From positions 62,001 to 126,000 of the forward strand of contig JAGIAT010000014.1 of the NCBI GenBank assembly GCA_017744715.1: 64,000 bases of DNA, written 5' to 3'. Numbering within the stretch: position 1 is the first letter of the stretch; every line of letters begins with the position of its first letter. Source of the stretch: Niabella sp. (lineage in GTDB: Bacteria > Bacteroidota > Bacteroidia > Chitinophagales > Chitinophagaceae). This document shows positions 27,436 through 36,021 of this stretch, piece after piece. A program made the translations under genes and the position numbers. The notes under the pieces are model-generated. The model had not been told where the DNA came from. It worked only from the letters and a program-made list of their open reading frames with translations, and did not search any database.

Positions 27436-30048
27436 TTAATTTTCTGATGTTTCTGTTTCATTATTTTTTTCCTCACCAGAATCTTCGTCGGAAGTTACAT
27501 CATTTTCTCCGGTTGACGTTTCAGATGTGGTATCCGTTGCGTCTGCCGTGGTTTCACTTTCCCCGGCAATTTCCTGTTCATCCACCTGGCTGATAGCAGC
27601 AATCTCATCATCTTCCTCCAAACGGATCAGTTTTACGCCCTGCGTGGCACGGCCCAGCTCACTGATGTCTTTTACGCGCATCCGGATGGTAATGCCGCTT
27701 TTGCAGGTGATTAACAGGTCCTGTGTTTCATCTACATCCAGCAACCCTACCAGCGACCCGGTTTTATCCGTTACACTGATCGTTTTAACGCCTTTTCCGC
27801 CCCGGTTTGTAAAGCGGTATTCATCGATCTTCGTCCGCTTTCCGTATCCCTTCTCGCTTACAACCAGTACCGATTTGGAGGTTTCGGCATACAGGCAGAT
27901 CATGCCGATCACTTCATCATTTTCATCATCCACCTCAATTCCTCCCACACCGATGGCCCCACGCCCGGTTGGGCGTACCTTATCTTCTGAAAAACGAATG
28001 GCCCGGCCGCTTTTAACGGCCATCATGATCTCAGACTTACCATCGGTTAAACGTGCTTCCAGTAACTGGTCGCCTTCATTGATAGTAATCGCATTCACAC
28101 CGGTCTGACGCGGGCGGCTGAAGTCTTCCAGCGCGGTTTTTTTAATGATCCCTTTCTTGGTGCACAAAACGATATTATGGCTATTAACAAATTCTTCGTT
28201 CTTCAGGTCCTGCACGTCAATGATGGCACGGATCTTATCATCCTGGGGCAACTGCATCAGGTTCTGGATCGCTCTTCCCTTCCCGGTTTTTTCTCCTTCA
28301 GGGATCTCATATACGTTCAGCCAGTAACATCTGCCCTTTTCCGTAAAAAACAATAAGGTATGGTGGGTAGACGCCACAAACAGGTGCTCAATAAAATCTT
28401 CGTCCCGCGTTTTTCCGCCCATTACACCTCTTCCGCCTCTGCGCTGTGCCCGGAATTCATCAACCGGCGTACGCTTGATATAACCCAGGTGCGAGATCGT
28501 GATCACCACATCTTCTTCCTTGATCAGGTCTTTTATGGAAACCTCATCATTCAGATAAGTGATCTCTGTTTTACGGGCATCACCAAATTTCTCCTTTATC
28601 TCCAGTAACTCTGTAGTAATAATATCGTACCGCATGCCTTCATTGGCCAGTACTTCTTTCAGATGAGTGATCAGTTTCATCAACTCATCAAACTCTTCCT
28701 TGATCTTCTCACGCTCCATTCCGGTAAGCCGCTGTAAACGCAGCTCCAGGATGGCTTTTGCCTGGATCTCATCCAATCCCCAGCCGGCATTGATCAGGTT
28801 GTCTTTTGCCACTTCCGGCGTGGGCGAATTACGGATCAGGCGGATCACTTCATCCAGGTGATCCAGGGCAATCAGGTAACCCTGTAAAATATGGGCCCGC
28901 TTCTCTGCTTCCTTTAATTCAAATTTTGTACGACGCACCACCACTTCATGCCGGAACGCCACAAACTCACTGATGAGGTCTTTCAGATTCAGGATCTTCG
29001 GACGCCCCTGGGTAATGGCTACGTTATTGATACCGTAGGACGTTTGCAGATCCGTATTCTTGTACAACTGGTTGATGACCACGTTGGCGATGGCATCCCG
29101 TTTTAAATCGATCACGATACGGGTACCTTCTTTTTTATTCGATTCGTTGTTTACGTGGGCAATGCCATCGATGATCTTGTTGTTCACCAGGTCGCCAATA
29201 CGGCTTGTTAACGCATCCCGGTTTACCTGGTACGGTACTTCCGAAATTACGATCTGCTCCCTTCCGCTGGGTTTGGTATCTACCCGTACCCTTCCGCGCA
29301 ATACCACACGTCCGCGGCCGGTATGCATTCCGGCCCGGATGCCTTCAATACCATAAATGATGCCTCCGGTTGGGAAATCGGGCGCCTTTACGTGTAACAT
29401 CAGTTCTTCCACTGTGATCTCCCTGTTGTTGATATATGCCACACATCCGTCAATGACCTCGGAAAGGTTGTGCGGCATTACATTCGTAGCCATACCCACG
29501 GCAATACCGCTGGATCCGTTTACCAGCAGCTGCGGGATACGGGTAGGCAGTACCACGGGCTCCTCCCTGGAATCGTCATAGTTCGGTTGAAAGTCTACCG
29601 TTTCTTTTTCAATATCCAGCAGGGTATGCTCTGCAATACTCTCCAGCTTTACCTCCGTATAACGCATGGCCGCCGGACCATCCCCGTCCTGGGTACCAAA
29701 GTTACCCTGGCCATTTACCATGGTGTACCGCATACTCCAGTCCTGGGCCATACGCACCATCGCATCATACACCGAGCTATCCCCATGCGGGTGATATTTA
29801 CCCAGTACCTCACCTACTACCAACGCCGACTTCCGGTGCGGGCGGTTTGATCTCAGGTTCAATTCATTCATGGCGTAAAGGATGCGGCGGTGAACGGGTT
29901 TTAAACCGTCCCGCACATCGGGTAAGGCACGACCAACGATTACCGACATCGAATAATCGATATAGGCCGTTTTCATCTGCTCTTCAATATTTACGGGGAT
30001 GATGCGATTGTTGTCCTGTGTTGCCTGCGGATCTAAATTTTCTTCCAT
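27436..30048 (-). CDS. gyrA: DNA gyrase subunit A
   Basis: The 870-residue protein has the breakage-reunion domain with the catalytic Tyr130 in AAMRYTE and six-bladed C-terminal beta-propeller repeats (RRGGRGVMGG gives the GyrA box near 535). The quinolone region reads GDSSVYD, with Ser91 and Asp95 in the places of E. coli Ser83 and Asp87, so the usual resistance changes are absent. The C-terminus ends in an acidic tail rich in Asp, Glu, Ser and Thr. GyrB is not in the window. Confidence 0.98.
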   Translation of the reverse strand: MEENLDPQATQDNNRIIPVNIEEQMKTAYIDYSMSVIVGRALPDVRDGLKPVHRRILYAMNELNLRSNRPHRKSALVVGEVLGKYHPHGDSSVYDAMVRMAQDWSMRYTMVNGQGNFGTQDGDGPAAMRYTEVKLESIAEHTLLDIEKETVDFQPNYDDSREEPVVLPTRIPQLLVNGSSGIAVGMATNVMPHNLSEVIDGCVAYINNREITVEELMLHVKAPDFPTGGIIYGIEGIRAGMHTGRGRVVLRGRVRVDTKPSGREQIVISEVPYQVNRDALTSRIGDLVNNKIIDGIAHVNNESNKKEGTRIVIDLKRDAIANVVINQLYKNTDLQTSYGINNVAITQGRPKILNLKDLISEFVAFRHEVVVRRTKFELKEAEKRAHILQGYLIALDHLDEVIRLIRNSPTPEVAKDNLINAGWGLDEIQAKAILELRLQRLTGMEREKIKEEFDELMKLITHLKEVLANEGMRYDIITTELLEIKEKFGDARKTEITYLNDEVSIKDLIKEEDVVITISHLGYIKRTPVDEFRAQRRGGRGVMGGKTRDEDFIEHLFVASTHHTLLFFTEKGRCYWLNVYEIPEGEKTGKGRAIQNLMQLPQDDKIRAIIDVQDLKNEEFVNSHNIVLCTKKGIIKKTALEDFSRPRQTGVNAITINEGDQLLEARLTDGKSEIMMAVKSGRAIRFSEDKVRPTGRGAIGVGGIEVDDENDEVIGMICLYAETSKSVLVVSEKGYGKRTKIDEYRFTNRGGKGVKTISVTDKTGSLVGLLDVDETQDLLITCKSGITIRMRVKDISELGRATQGVKLIRLEEDDEIAAISQVDEQEIAGESETTADATDTTSETSTGENDVTSDEDSGEEKNNETETSEN

Positions 30049-30094
30049 CTAATATATTCTAAATCATTCTGAATGTTGCAAAATGCACTATGTG

Positions 30095-30102
30095 CAAATT
30101 TA
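30095..30102 (-). promoter_or_regulatory. -7 promoter box of gyrA
   Basis: On the minus strand TAAATTTG is a full TAnnTTTG match, 46 nt before the ATG at 30048. No -33 TTTG is seen at the expected distance. Confidence 0.55.
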
Positions 30103-30240
30103 ACTTTTCCGAGCCGTATTTATGCGTTCAGGGGCTTGTTTTTTGGCGGGAATTATCCACTTTTTACGCCCTTTTACCCCCTGGTTTAAGGTTTATACCT
30201 GTTGGTAACACCTGGCAGCGAAATACAGATCTCCAAAAGC

Positions 30241-30267
30241 AAAAAGCTGCCCCCAGGAGCAGCTTTT
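30241..30267 (-). terminator. Terminator of metK
   Basis: AAAAGCTGC and GCAGCTTTT pair around CCCCAGGA; the minus strand continues into a T-run. Confidence 0.9.
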
Positions 30268-30285
30268 ACAACATTTATAATGCGG

Positions 30286-31539
30286 TTATTTCAGACCGAA
30301 TGCTTTTTTCACCTTGGATACGTAATCCAGCTTTTCCCAGGTAAACAGCTCTACCTTCTTGGTTACTTTTTTACCATCAGGCGCTACAAATACCTTTTCC
30401 ACCACGCTGTTCTCCCGGCCCATATGACCGTAAGCAGCCGTTTCGCTATAGATCGGGTTGCGGAGCTTCAAACGCTGCTCAATAAAGTAAGGGCGCATGT
30501 CGAAGAGCTGCGCTACCATCTGGCTGATCTGGCCGTCGGGCAGATCTACTTTAGCCGTACCATAAGTATTTACGTTGATACTGGTAGGTTCTGCCACACC
30601 AATGGCATAAGAAACCTGCACCAGCACTTCATCACAAAGCCCGGCAGCTACCAGGTTCTTTGCAATATGACGCGTAGCATAGGCTGCGGAACGGTCTACC
30701 TTGCTGGGATCTTTACCACTAAAAGCACCGCCACCATGGGCACCTTTACCACCATAGGTATCTACAATGATCTTTCTTCCGGTAAGACCGGTATCGCCGT
30801 GCGGACCACCAATCACAAAGTTTCCTGTGGGGTTAATGTGATACTTGATCTTATTATTGAACAGGTGCTTGTATTGCGGATACTTTTTGATTACGCGGGG
30901 GATCAGGATCTCTTTCATGTCCTTGCTGATCTTTTCCTGCATTTTTGCTTCTTTATCAAAATCGTCGTGCTGGGTAGAGATCACAATGGCTTCGATCCGA
31001 ACAGGCTTATTGTTGTCGTCGTACTCCAGGGTTACCTGGCTTTTTGAATCGGGGCGCAGGTACTGGATCTTCTTATTTTCACGGCGAAGGGCAGCCAGCT
31101 CAATCAGTAACGTATGTGCCAGGTCCAGTGCCAGCGGCATATAGTTGGCCGTTTCATTGGTGGCATATCCAAACATCATTCCCTGGTCGCCGGCACCCTG
31201 GTCTTCCTTTTTCTTACGCTCTACCCCCTGGTTAATATCGGATGATTGTTCATGAATGGCCGATAATACACCGCAGGAACGGGCTTCAAACATATACTCA
31301 CTCTTGGTATAACCGATCCGGCTTACCACGCTCCGGGCAATTTCCTGTACATCGAGGTATGCCCGGGACTTTACTTCTCCGGCTAAAACCACCTGACCGG
31401 TAGTTACCAGTGTTTCACAAGCCACTTTCGACTGCGGGTCAAAGGCTAAAAAGTTATCAATAAGTGCATCCGATATCTGGTCGGCTACTTTATCCGGGTG
31501 TCCTTCAGAAACACTTTCAGAAGTAAATAAATACGGCAT
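30286..31539 (-). CDS. metK: S-adenosylmethionine synthase
   Basis: The 417-residue enzyme makes S-adenosylmethionine from methionine and ATP. Hallmarks are TSESVSEGHPDKVADQISDA at the N-terminus (residues 6-25), GAGDQGMMFGYA with the hexapeptide near 135-145, and GGGAFSGKDPSKVDRS around 270. Length is normal, with an extended C-terminus as in other Bacteroidota. It has its own promoter box embedded in a hairpin. No SAM riboswitch was found in the short leader. Confidence 0.98.
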   Translation of the reverse strand: MPYLFTSESVSEGHPDKVADQISDALIDNFLAFDPQSKVACETLVTTGQVVLAGEVKSRAYLDVQEIARSVVSRIGYTKSEYMFEARSCGVLSAIHEQSSDINQGVERKKKEDQGAGDQGMMFGYATNETANYMPLALDLAHTLLIELAALRRENKKIQYLRPDSKSQVTLEYDDNNKPVRIEAIVISTQHDDFDKEAKMQEKISKDMKEILIPRVIKKYPQYKHLFNNKIKYHINPTGNFVIGGPHGDTGLTGRKIIVDTYGGKGAHGGGAFSGKDPSKVDRSAAYATRHIAKNLVAAGLCDEVLVQVSYAIGVAEPTSINVNTYGTAKVDLPDGQISQMVAQLFDMRPYFIEQRLKLRNPIYSETAAYGHMGRENSVVEKVFVAPDGKKVTKKVELFTWEKLDYVSKVKKAFGLK

Positions 31540-31573
31540 AAACGATGGGTTATTAAGAAATAATTAAAAATTT

Positions 31574-31596
31574 ACGGGTGCAAATATAGCACCCGT
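31574..31596 (-). promoter_or_regulatory. Hairpin that contains the metK -7 box and may end the DUF4270 transcript
   Basis: ACGGGTGC (31574-31581) and GCACCCGT (31589-31596) form an 8-bp stem, and the minus strand continues to a short T-run. The box TATATTTG (31588 to 31581) lies in the loop and right arm of the same hairpin, 41 nt before the metK ATG. Confidence 0.65.
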
Positions 31597-31628
31597 TGTT
31601 ATTTAAATAAAATAATATCAGTTTTGGA

Positions 31629-33197
31629 TCACAGCTTTGAGTAAACGATCCGCAATTTCATTTTCTGGGTAGGGTGCTGTCCGCCGCCGATCCGTACCCG
31701 GCCCACTCCCGGAATAGCGGAAGTAGCCGCTGCCGGCGGAATCACAAACTTGATCGCTTCCAGGTCCGCGCTGATGCCCGGATCTCCCAACGACAGGCGG
31801 CTATAGGCTGGTGCATAAAGGCGCATCGTATAAAGCGGAACGGCCCCCGTTACCAGTTTTTGCACATAGGGCGTAAGATTAAAACGCCATTGCTTTACAC
31901 TGTTATTGCTTAACGGATCTTTTTTATAATAGTAAGTTTGCCCCTGCGTTCTGGCGCTGAAGAAGGGATCGTACCCGGACAGGCCGCCCGATGTATTGAT
32001 CTGGAATGCATACGGCATCAGCTTATACTTGCTCTTGGTAGAATCATACACATCCAGGAACATATTACCAGGCGCATTGAACATCGTGTCGGAAACATCA
32101 TATATCGACTCCATCTGCAATTCTGCCAGATGAATGATGTACTTGGGGAAGGTCTTCAGCCCGGGAATCTTCAAATTAGCGTAAGAGCCCGGTGTGTTCT
32201 GGATATACAGGATGTTATCGGCGATATCATCCGAAGTAGCCGCAATGATCTGGGTTCCGTTATAGTCGCGGCCGATATAATTGGCGGCGGCAGACTGGTT
32301 GGCAAAATTCAATACAGCAACGGCCGTATCGATATCACCCGGAGTATCGGTTTTTTCAAACCGGTAATAAACCGTGATCCGGGTATTGGCCGTATCGGCC
32401 AGCGCAAACCCCAGTAATGCATTTCCCCCGCCAACCGATTGCAGGGCAAATCCGTTCACCTTGGTTTTGAAAACAGAATCAGAAGAATAGGCATCATTTG
32501 CACCGGTTGTATCATACCCCAGCAAACGCTGTCCAAAACTGTTATCCAGCCGTACCCTCAGCTGATTGGCGATCTTTACCGTATCCCTTACGCGGATGTC
32601 GGTAGTGGAATCTTTCAAGCGGAAAGGTACCACGTTTGCGGAGCCAAGAATCCCTGCGGTGGTTAACCAGCTGTTGTCTCTAACAGAGTAGGCAACCGCC
32701 GTATCGCGGGTATTATAAAGATGAAACGGTGTTGATTGAGCAATTTCAGAAACCTGTATGGTTTGAGTCAGTGCGGTATCTCCATAGGTTCCGGCATACC
32801 GCACGCTCAGCACAATGGAGTCCAGATAACGTTTACCCAACGCTCCCTTCAATGTATTTTTACCGCTAAAGGGAAGCAGTTGAAAATACATCCGGGCATC
32901 TGTTTTACCAAAAACGGGGTCGTTGCTGATGACACCCAGGAACTGCCGGTCGCTCCAAAGGGTTTTAAAAGTGTCGTTCGCCGGTGTAAATAATTTATTG
33001 AATGTTTCTACATCCAGTGTTGTATCAAACGTATGGATATTGTCTACCTCCGGAATAAGTCCCTGCCCCAGTTCGGTGGCCAGGTTTATCTTGCTGCAGG
33101 AAACAATAAACCCGGTAGCCAGGATGAAAAGACCGAGTGCAATAAAATGCCTTTTTTTCACAAAAAATATTGAATTTAATAAGCGTAAAAGATTCAT
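31629..33197 (-). CDS. DUF4270 family lipoprotein
   Basis: The 522-residue protein has a hydrophobic N-terminus with lipobox GFIVSCSK, then the beta-rich DUF4270 domain of Bacteroidota, including the early TFDTTLDVETF strand and a C-terminal RIVYSKL strand. No catalytic motif is evident. It starts where the short glycogen-synthase-like gene ends (one-base contact at 33197) and so is likely co-translated with it. DUF4270, this synthase and panC are commonly adjacent in the clade. Function is unknown. Confidence 0.88.
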   Translation of the reverse strand: MNLLRLLNSIFFVKKRHFIALGLFILATGFIVSCSKINLATELGQGLIPEVDNIHTFDTTLDVETFNKLFTPANDTFKTLWSDRQFLGVISNDPVFGKTDARMYFQLLPFSGKNTLKGALGKRYLDSIVLSVRYAGTYGDTALTQTIQVSEIAQSTPFHLYNTRDTAVAYSVRDNSWLTTAGILGSANVVPFRLKDSTTDIRVRDTVKIANQLRVRLDNSFGQRLLGYDTTGANDAYSSDSVFKTKVNGFALQSVGGGNALLGFALADTANTRITVYYRFEKTDTPGDIDTAVAVLNFANQSAAANYIGRDYNGTQIIAATSDDIADNILYIQNTPGSYANLKIPGLKTFPKYIIHLAELQMESIYDVSDTMFNAPGNMFLDVYDSTKSKYKLMPYAFQINTSGGLSGYDPFFSARTQGQTYYYKKDPLSNNSVKQWRFNLTPYVQKLVTGAVPLYTMRLYAPAYSRLSLGDPGISADLEAIKFVIPPAAATSAIPGVGRVRIGGGQHPTQKMKLRIVYSKL

Positions 33198-34009
33198 CAG
33201 CTCGCAAGATCGTGATACAGTTGTAAATACTCTGTTAAATCAGAGTCTTCTTTAAACGGCAGGGTCTTTTTCCCCCGCACTTTTGAGAACTCTGTCACCA
33301 GTTTTTTATCTACATCTGCAGAGCCAAAGCTGATCGCATCGGAAAAGGTGGCACCTCCCCGCATCAGGGCAACATTCGTTCCCTCCTTGTATACATCCAG
33401 GTCCTTTTCCTTTAAAGACGGATGGATCAGTGCTTTTTGTATGAAGTCTTTTCCCAGTTTTTCTTTAAAGGTGCTTTCACCGATGGTATATACGATCTTA
33501 CTGTGCGCAAAAACGGGTTCTTTTTTGTAAACCGTTTTCAGGTAAGCAGGAATCAGTCCGGTCATCCAGCCGCTGCAATGAATGATATCCGGCGACCAGC
33601 CGAATTTCTTTACCGTTTCCAGGGCTCCTTTACAATAAAAAACCGTTCTCAGGTCATTGTCCTCAAACCACTGGTCGTTCTCATCATGAAAAAGCGTTTT
33701 GCGTTTGAACAGCTCCTCATTTTCCAGGAAATACACCTGCAGGCGCGCGCTGGGCAAAGAAGCTACCTTTATCTGCAAAGGCATGTCATCATTATCTACC
33801 GTAACATTGATCCCCGAAAGCCGAACCACTTCATGCAACCGGTGCCGGCGCTCATTAATACTGCCGAACCGGGGCATAATGCACCGCACTTCAAATCCGT
33901 TATCGTTGGCTTTTATGGCAAGTTTGTTAACTGTTTCGGAGAATTCTGTCAATTCAAGATAGGGTGACATTTCATTGGCTATAAATAAAATTCTTTTCTT
34001 TGCTGACAT
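33197..34009 (-). CDS. Short glycogen/starch synthase-like protein (GT5 N-terminal half only)
   Basis: The 270-residue protein resembles only the N-terminal Rossmann half of GT5 glycogen synthases: KRILFIANEMSPYLEL at the start and PDIIHCSGWMTGLIPAYLK near 134-152. Full enzymes are about 480 residues, and the C-terminal donor-binding half (with the KTGGL-like site) is missing. This short form is usual next to DUF4270 in Bacteroidota, so it is not a recent truncation. Whether it is active alone is doubtful. Its stop is joined to the DUF4270 gene start. Confidence 0.85.
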   Translation of the reverse strand: MSAKKRILFIANEMSPYLELTEFSETVNKLAIKANDNGFEVRCIMPRFGSINERRHRLHEVVRLSGINVTVDNDDMPLQIKVASLPSARLQVYFLENEELFKRKTLFHDENDQWFEDNDLRTVFYCKGALETVKKFGWSPDIIHCSGWMTGLIPAYLKTVYKKEPVFAHSKIVYTIGESTFKEKLGKDFIQKALIHPSLKEKDLDVYKEGTNVALMRGGATFSDAISFGSADVDKKLVTEFSKVRGKKTLPFKEDSDLTEYLQLYHDLAS

Positions 34010-34031
34010 GTTTTACAAACTTTAAAGGCTG

Positions 34032-34039
34032 CAAAGGTA
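34032..34039 (-). promoter_or_regulatory. -7 promoter box of the short glycogen synthase gene
   Basis: On the minus strand TACCTTTG is a full TAnnTTTG match, 22 nt before the ATG at 34009. It faces the panC promoter in a 73-bp divergent gap. Confidence 0.6.
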
Positions 34040-34071
34040 CATTATTATAGCCAAAATTGGTGCGAATATTC

Positions 34072-34078
34072 TATTTTG
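34072..34078 (+). promoter_or_regulatory. Possible -7 box of panC
   Basis: TATTTTG lacks one base of TAnnTTTG and lies 4 nt before the panC ATG. Confidence 0.35.
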
Positions 34079-34082
34079 CAGG

Positions 34083-34946
34083 ATGCGTTTATTCAAAAAG
34101 AAGCGTGATATTCAGGGTTTTATTACTGATTTACACGATAAAAAACAGGAAATTGGCTTTGTTCCCACGATGGGGGCCCTGCATGCCGGCCATATCAGCC
34201 TGGTGCAGGAAGCCCGGCAACAGTCGGATTTTACGGTATGCAGCATCTTTGTAAACCCTACTCAGTTCAATGATCCCAGGGATCTTGAAAAATATCCGCG
34301 TACTATTGAAAAAGACCTGCAGTTGCTGGAGCAACAGGGCTGCGACGCTGTTTTTTACCCGGATGTAGCCGAGGTTTATCCTTCCGGCACCAACCACCCT
34401 TCCCATTATGATCTGGGCCGCCTGGAGTTTATACTGGAAGGCAAATACCGGCCCGGGCATTTCCAGGGCGTGGCCGATGTGGTTAGCCGTCTCTTTTATA
34501 CGGTTGATCCCGACCATGTTTTTTTTGGCCGGAAAGACCTGCAGCAATGTAAGGTGATTGAACAGCTGATTGCATTAAACCCCGATTTTAATCGCATCCG
34601 CATGCATACGGTGCCCACCCTGCGCCAAGCGGACGGTTTAGCCATGAGCAGCCGGAATACCCGGCTGAGCCCCGGGGAGCTTCAAAAAGCGCCGGCTATT
34701 TATCAAACATTAAATTACCTGAAAGCCCGGCTGGCACCGGGTGATCTTAGCCCTTTGCTCAACGATGCCCGGCAGCAGCTCATCTCCGAAGGCTTCCGCC
34801 CGGATTATATATCAATTGCCCATACCGATAGCCTGGAGGAATGTGCCTACTGGGATGGCAGCACACCGGTAACGGGTTTAATAGCCGCCTTCCTGGGTCC
34901 GGTACGGCTGATTGATAATATGGAGCTCTATGCCGGACGGGGTTAA
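34083..34946 (+). CDS. panC: Pantoate-beta-alanine ligase (pantothenate synthetase)
   Basis: The 287-residue enzyme joins pantoate and beta-alanine using ATP to give pantothenate for coenzyme A. It shows the HIGH-like motif MGALHAGH at residues 30-37, VFFGRKDLQQ near 146-155 and the AMSSRN motif near 186. Length is normal. panD and panB are not in the window. It is divergent from the short glycogen synthase gene and followed by a large repeat cluster. Confidence 0.97.
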   Translation: MRLFKKKRDIQGFITDLHDKKQEIGFVPTMGALHAGHISLVQEARQQSDFTVCSIFVNPTQFNDPRDLEKYPRTIEKDLQLLEQQGCDAVFYPDVAEVYPSGTNHPSHYDLGRLEFILEGKYRPGHFQGVADVVSRLFYTVDPDHVFFGRKDLQQCKVIEQLIALNPDFNRIRMHTVPTLRQADGLAMSSRNTRLSPGELQKAPAIYQTLNYLKARLAPGDLSPLLNDARQQLISEGFRPDYISIAHTDSLEECAYWDGSTPVTGLIAAFLGPVRLIDNMELYAGRG

Positions 34947-35450
34947 GTTTCAGGTTTGAGGTTTAAAGTTCCAGGTTGGATCCGTTCCTGCTTGATGCGG
35001 GATGCTCAACTCCCGGTTCCTGTAACATCCTGATCGAAGAAAAGGTCATTGAGCAGCAACGGCATTTTCACTTCTGCATTTGTTATTTTACATTGGATAT
35101 TTTAAATTCCCGAAGGAGAAAGTTTCAGGTTTAAGGTTTAAAGTTCCAGGTTGGATGCGTTGCTGCTTGATGCGGGATGCTCAACTCCCGGCTCCTGGAA
35201 TATCCTGATCGAAGAAAAGGTCATTGCAGCAACGGCATCTCAACTTTTACATTTAAAATGCTGCATTCCACATTTTCCATTCCCGTAGGAACCCGTTTCA
35301 GGTCAGGGGCGTTTGATGCTTGATGATGACCCTGGTTCTGTAGCCAGGATGTTTACATTCCCACCAAAGGAAAGCTCCGGAAGCAGTAACGCATCATTAC
35401 TTCTACATTTAAAATTCTGTATTCCACATTTTTCATTCCCGCAGGGCCCC
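34947..35450. repeat. Tandem intergenic repeat, three units of about 175 bp
   Basis: Units start at 34947, 35122 and 35295 with GTTTCAGGTTT or GTTTCAGGTCA and end with ACATTTAAAATTC-like and CATTCCCGCAGG-like strings. Units 1 and 2 are nearly identical. Each has a small central hairpin whose arms differ: CGGGA/TCCCG in units 1 and 2, CCTGG/CCAGG in unit 3. No open reading frame is supported. Confidence 0.8.
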
Positions 35451-35531
35451 GTTTTATGCCCATGCAGGTCCTTTATTGTCACATTTTCGTATTTTAAGAT
35501 TTTCAAATTCTTAAGTTTCCACATTTTCAAA

Positions 35532-35539
35532 TAATTTTG
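35532..35539 (+). promoter_or_regulatory. -7 promoter box of the OsmC-like gene
   Basis: TAATTTTG is a full TAnnTTTG match, 20 nt before the ATG at 35560. Confidence 0.55.
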
Positions 35540-35559
35540 CGGCCTAAACAAACGAGCAC

Positions 35560-35988
35560 ATGGCAAAAGTTGTATTAAAAAGAGTGAGCGGTGATTATGG
35601 TTTTGATACCGTTAATGAGAACGGTACCGTGGTAAAACTGGACAGCAACCCGGAAATGGGTGGCACCGAATATGGCGCCCGTCCTATGCAGGTTTTATTA
35701 AATGCGCTTGCCGGATGCGCCAGCATTGATGTGATCAGCATCCTGAAAAAGCAACGCCAGGAAATAAAAGATTATTCAGTAACCGTTACCGGTGAGCGGG
35801 AAGCCGGTGTGGAGCCTTCGTTATGGAAAGAGATCGACCTCGTGTTTGAAATAACCGGCAATGTGGATGAAGGCAAGGCCCAGCGGGCAGTAGACATCTC
35901 CATGAACAAATACTGTTCGGTGGCCGTAACGCTTACAAAGGCCGGCGCAACGATCCGCACCCAGGTGATCGTTCATCCCGGTGTTTAA
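35560..35988 (+). CDS. OsmC/Ohr family peroxidase-like protein
   Basis: The 142-residue protein has the two redox cysteines of the family, Cys53 in LAGCASIDV and Cys119 in MNKYCSVAVTL, and the central long helix between them. OsmC-like proteins reduce organic hydroperoxides with thiol cofactors in the cytoplasm. It is closer to the YhfA/OsmC-like group than to Ohr, judged only by sequence style. It has its own promoter box, immediately after the repeat cluster, and precedes metZ by 33 bases. Confidence 0.9.
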   Translation: MAKVVLKRVSGDYGFDTVNENGTVVKLDSNPEMGGTEYGARPMQVLLNALAGCASIDVISILKKQRQEIKDYSVTVTGEREAGVEPSLWKEIDLVFEITGNVDEGKAQRAVDISMNKYCSVAVTLTKAGATIRTQVIVHPGV

Positions 35989-36021
35989 TTTTTTCCCATT
36001 TACTATTCACTATTCTTCGTA

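Noticed and set aside
27436..30048. Quinolone-resistance change in GyrA
   Set aside because: Residues at the E. coli 83 and 87 positions are the sensitive Ser and Asp.
30202..31047. 281-codon frame antisense to metK
   Set aside because: Shadow of metK; crosses the metK terminator.
31540..31628. SAM riboswitch before metK
   Set aside because: The leader is only about 35 nt from the promoter box and none of the SAM aptamer signature is present.
33422..33967. Long plus-strand frame opposite the short glycogen synthase gene
   Set aside because: Lies antisense to a recognisable gene; no motif.
34947..35450. Coding gene in the panC-osmC gap
   Set aside because: The open frame there is antisense across repeat units and varies with the repeat, not like a gene.
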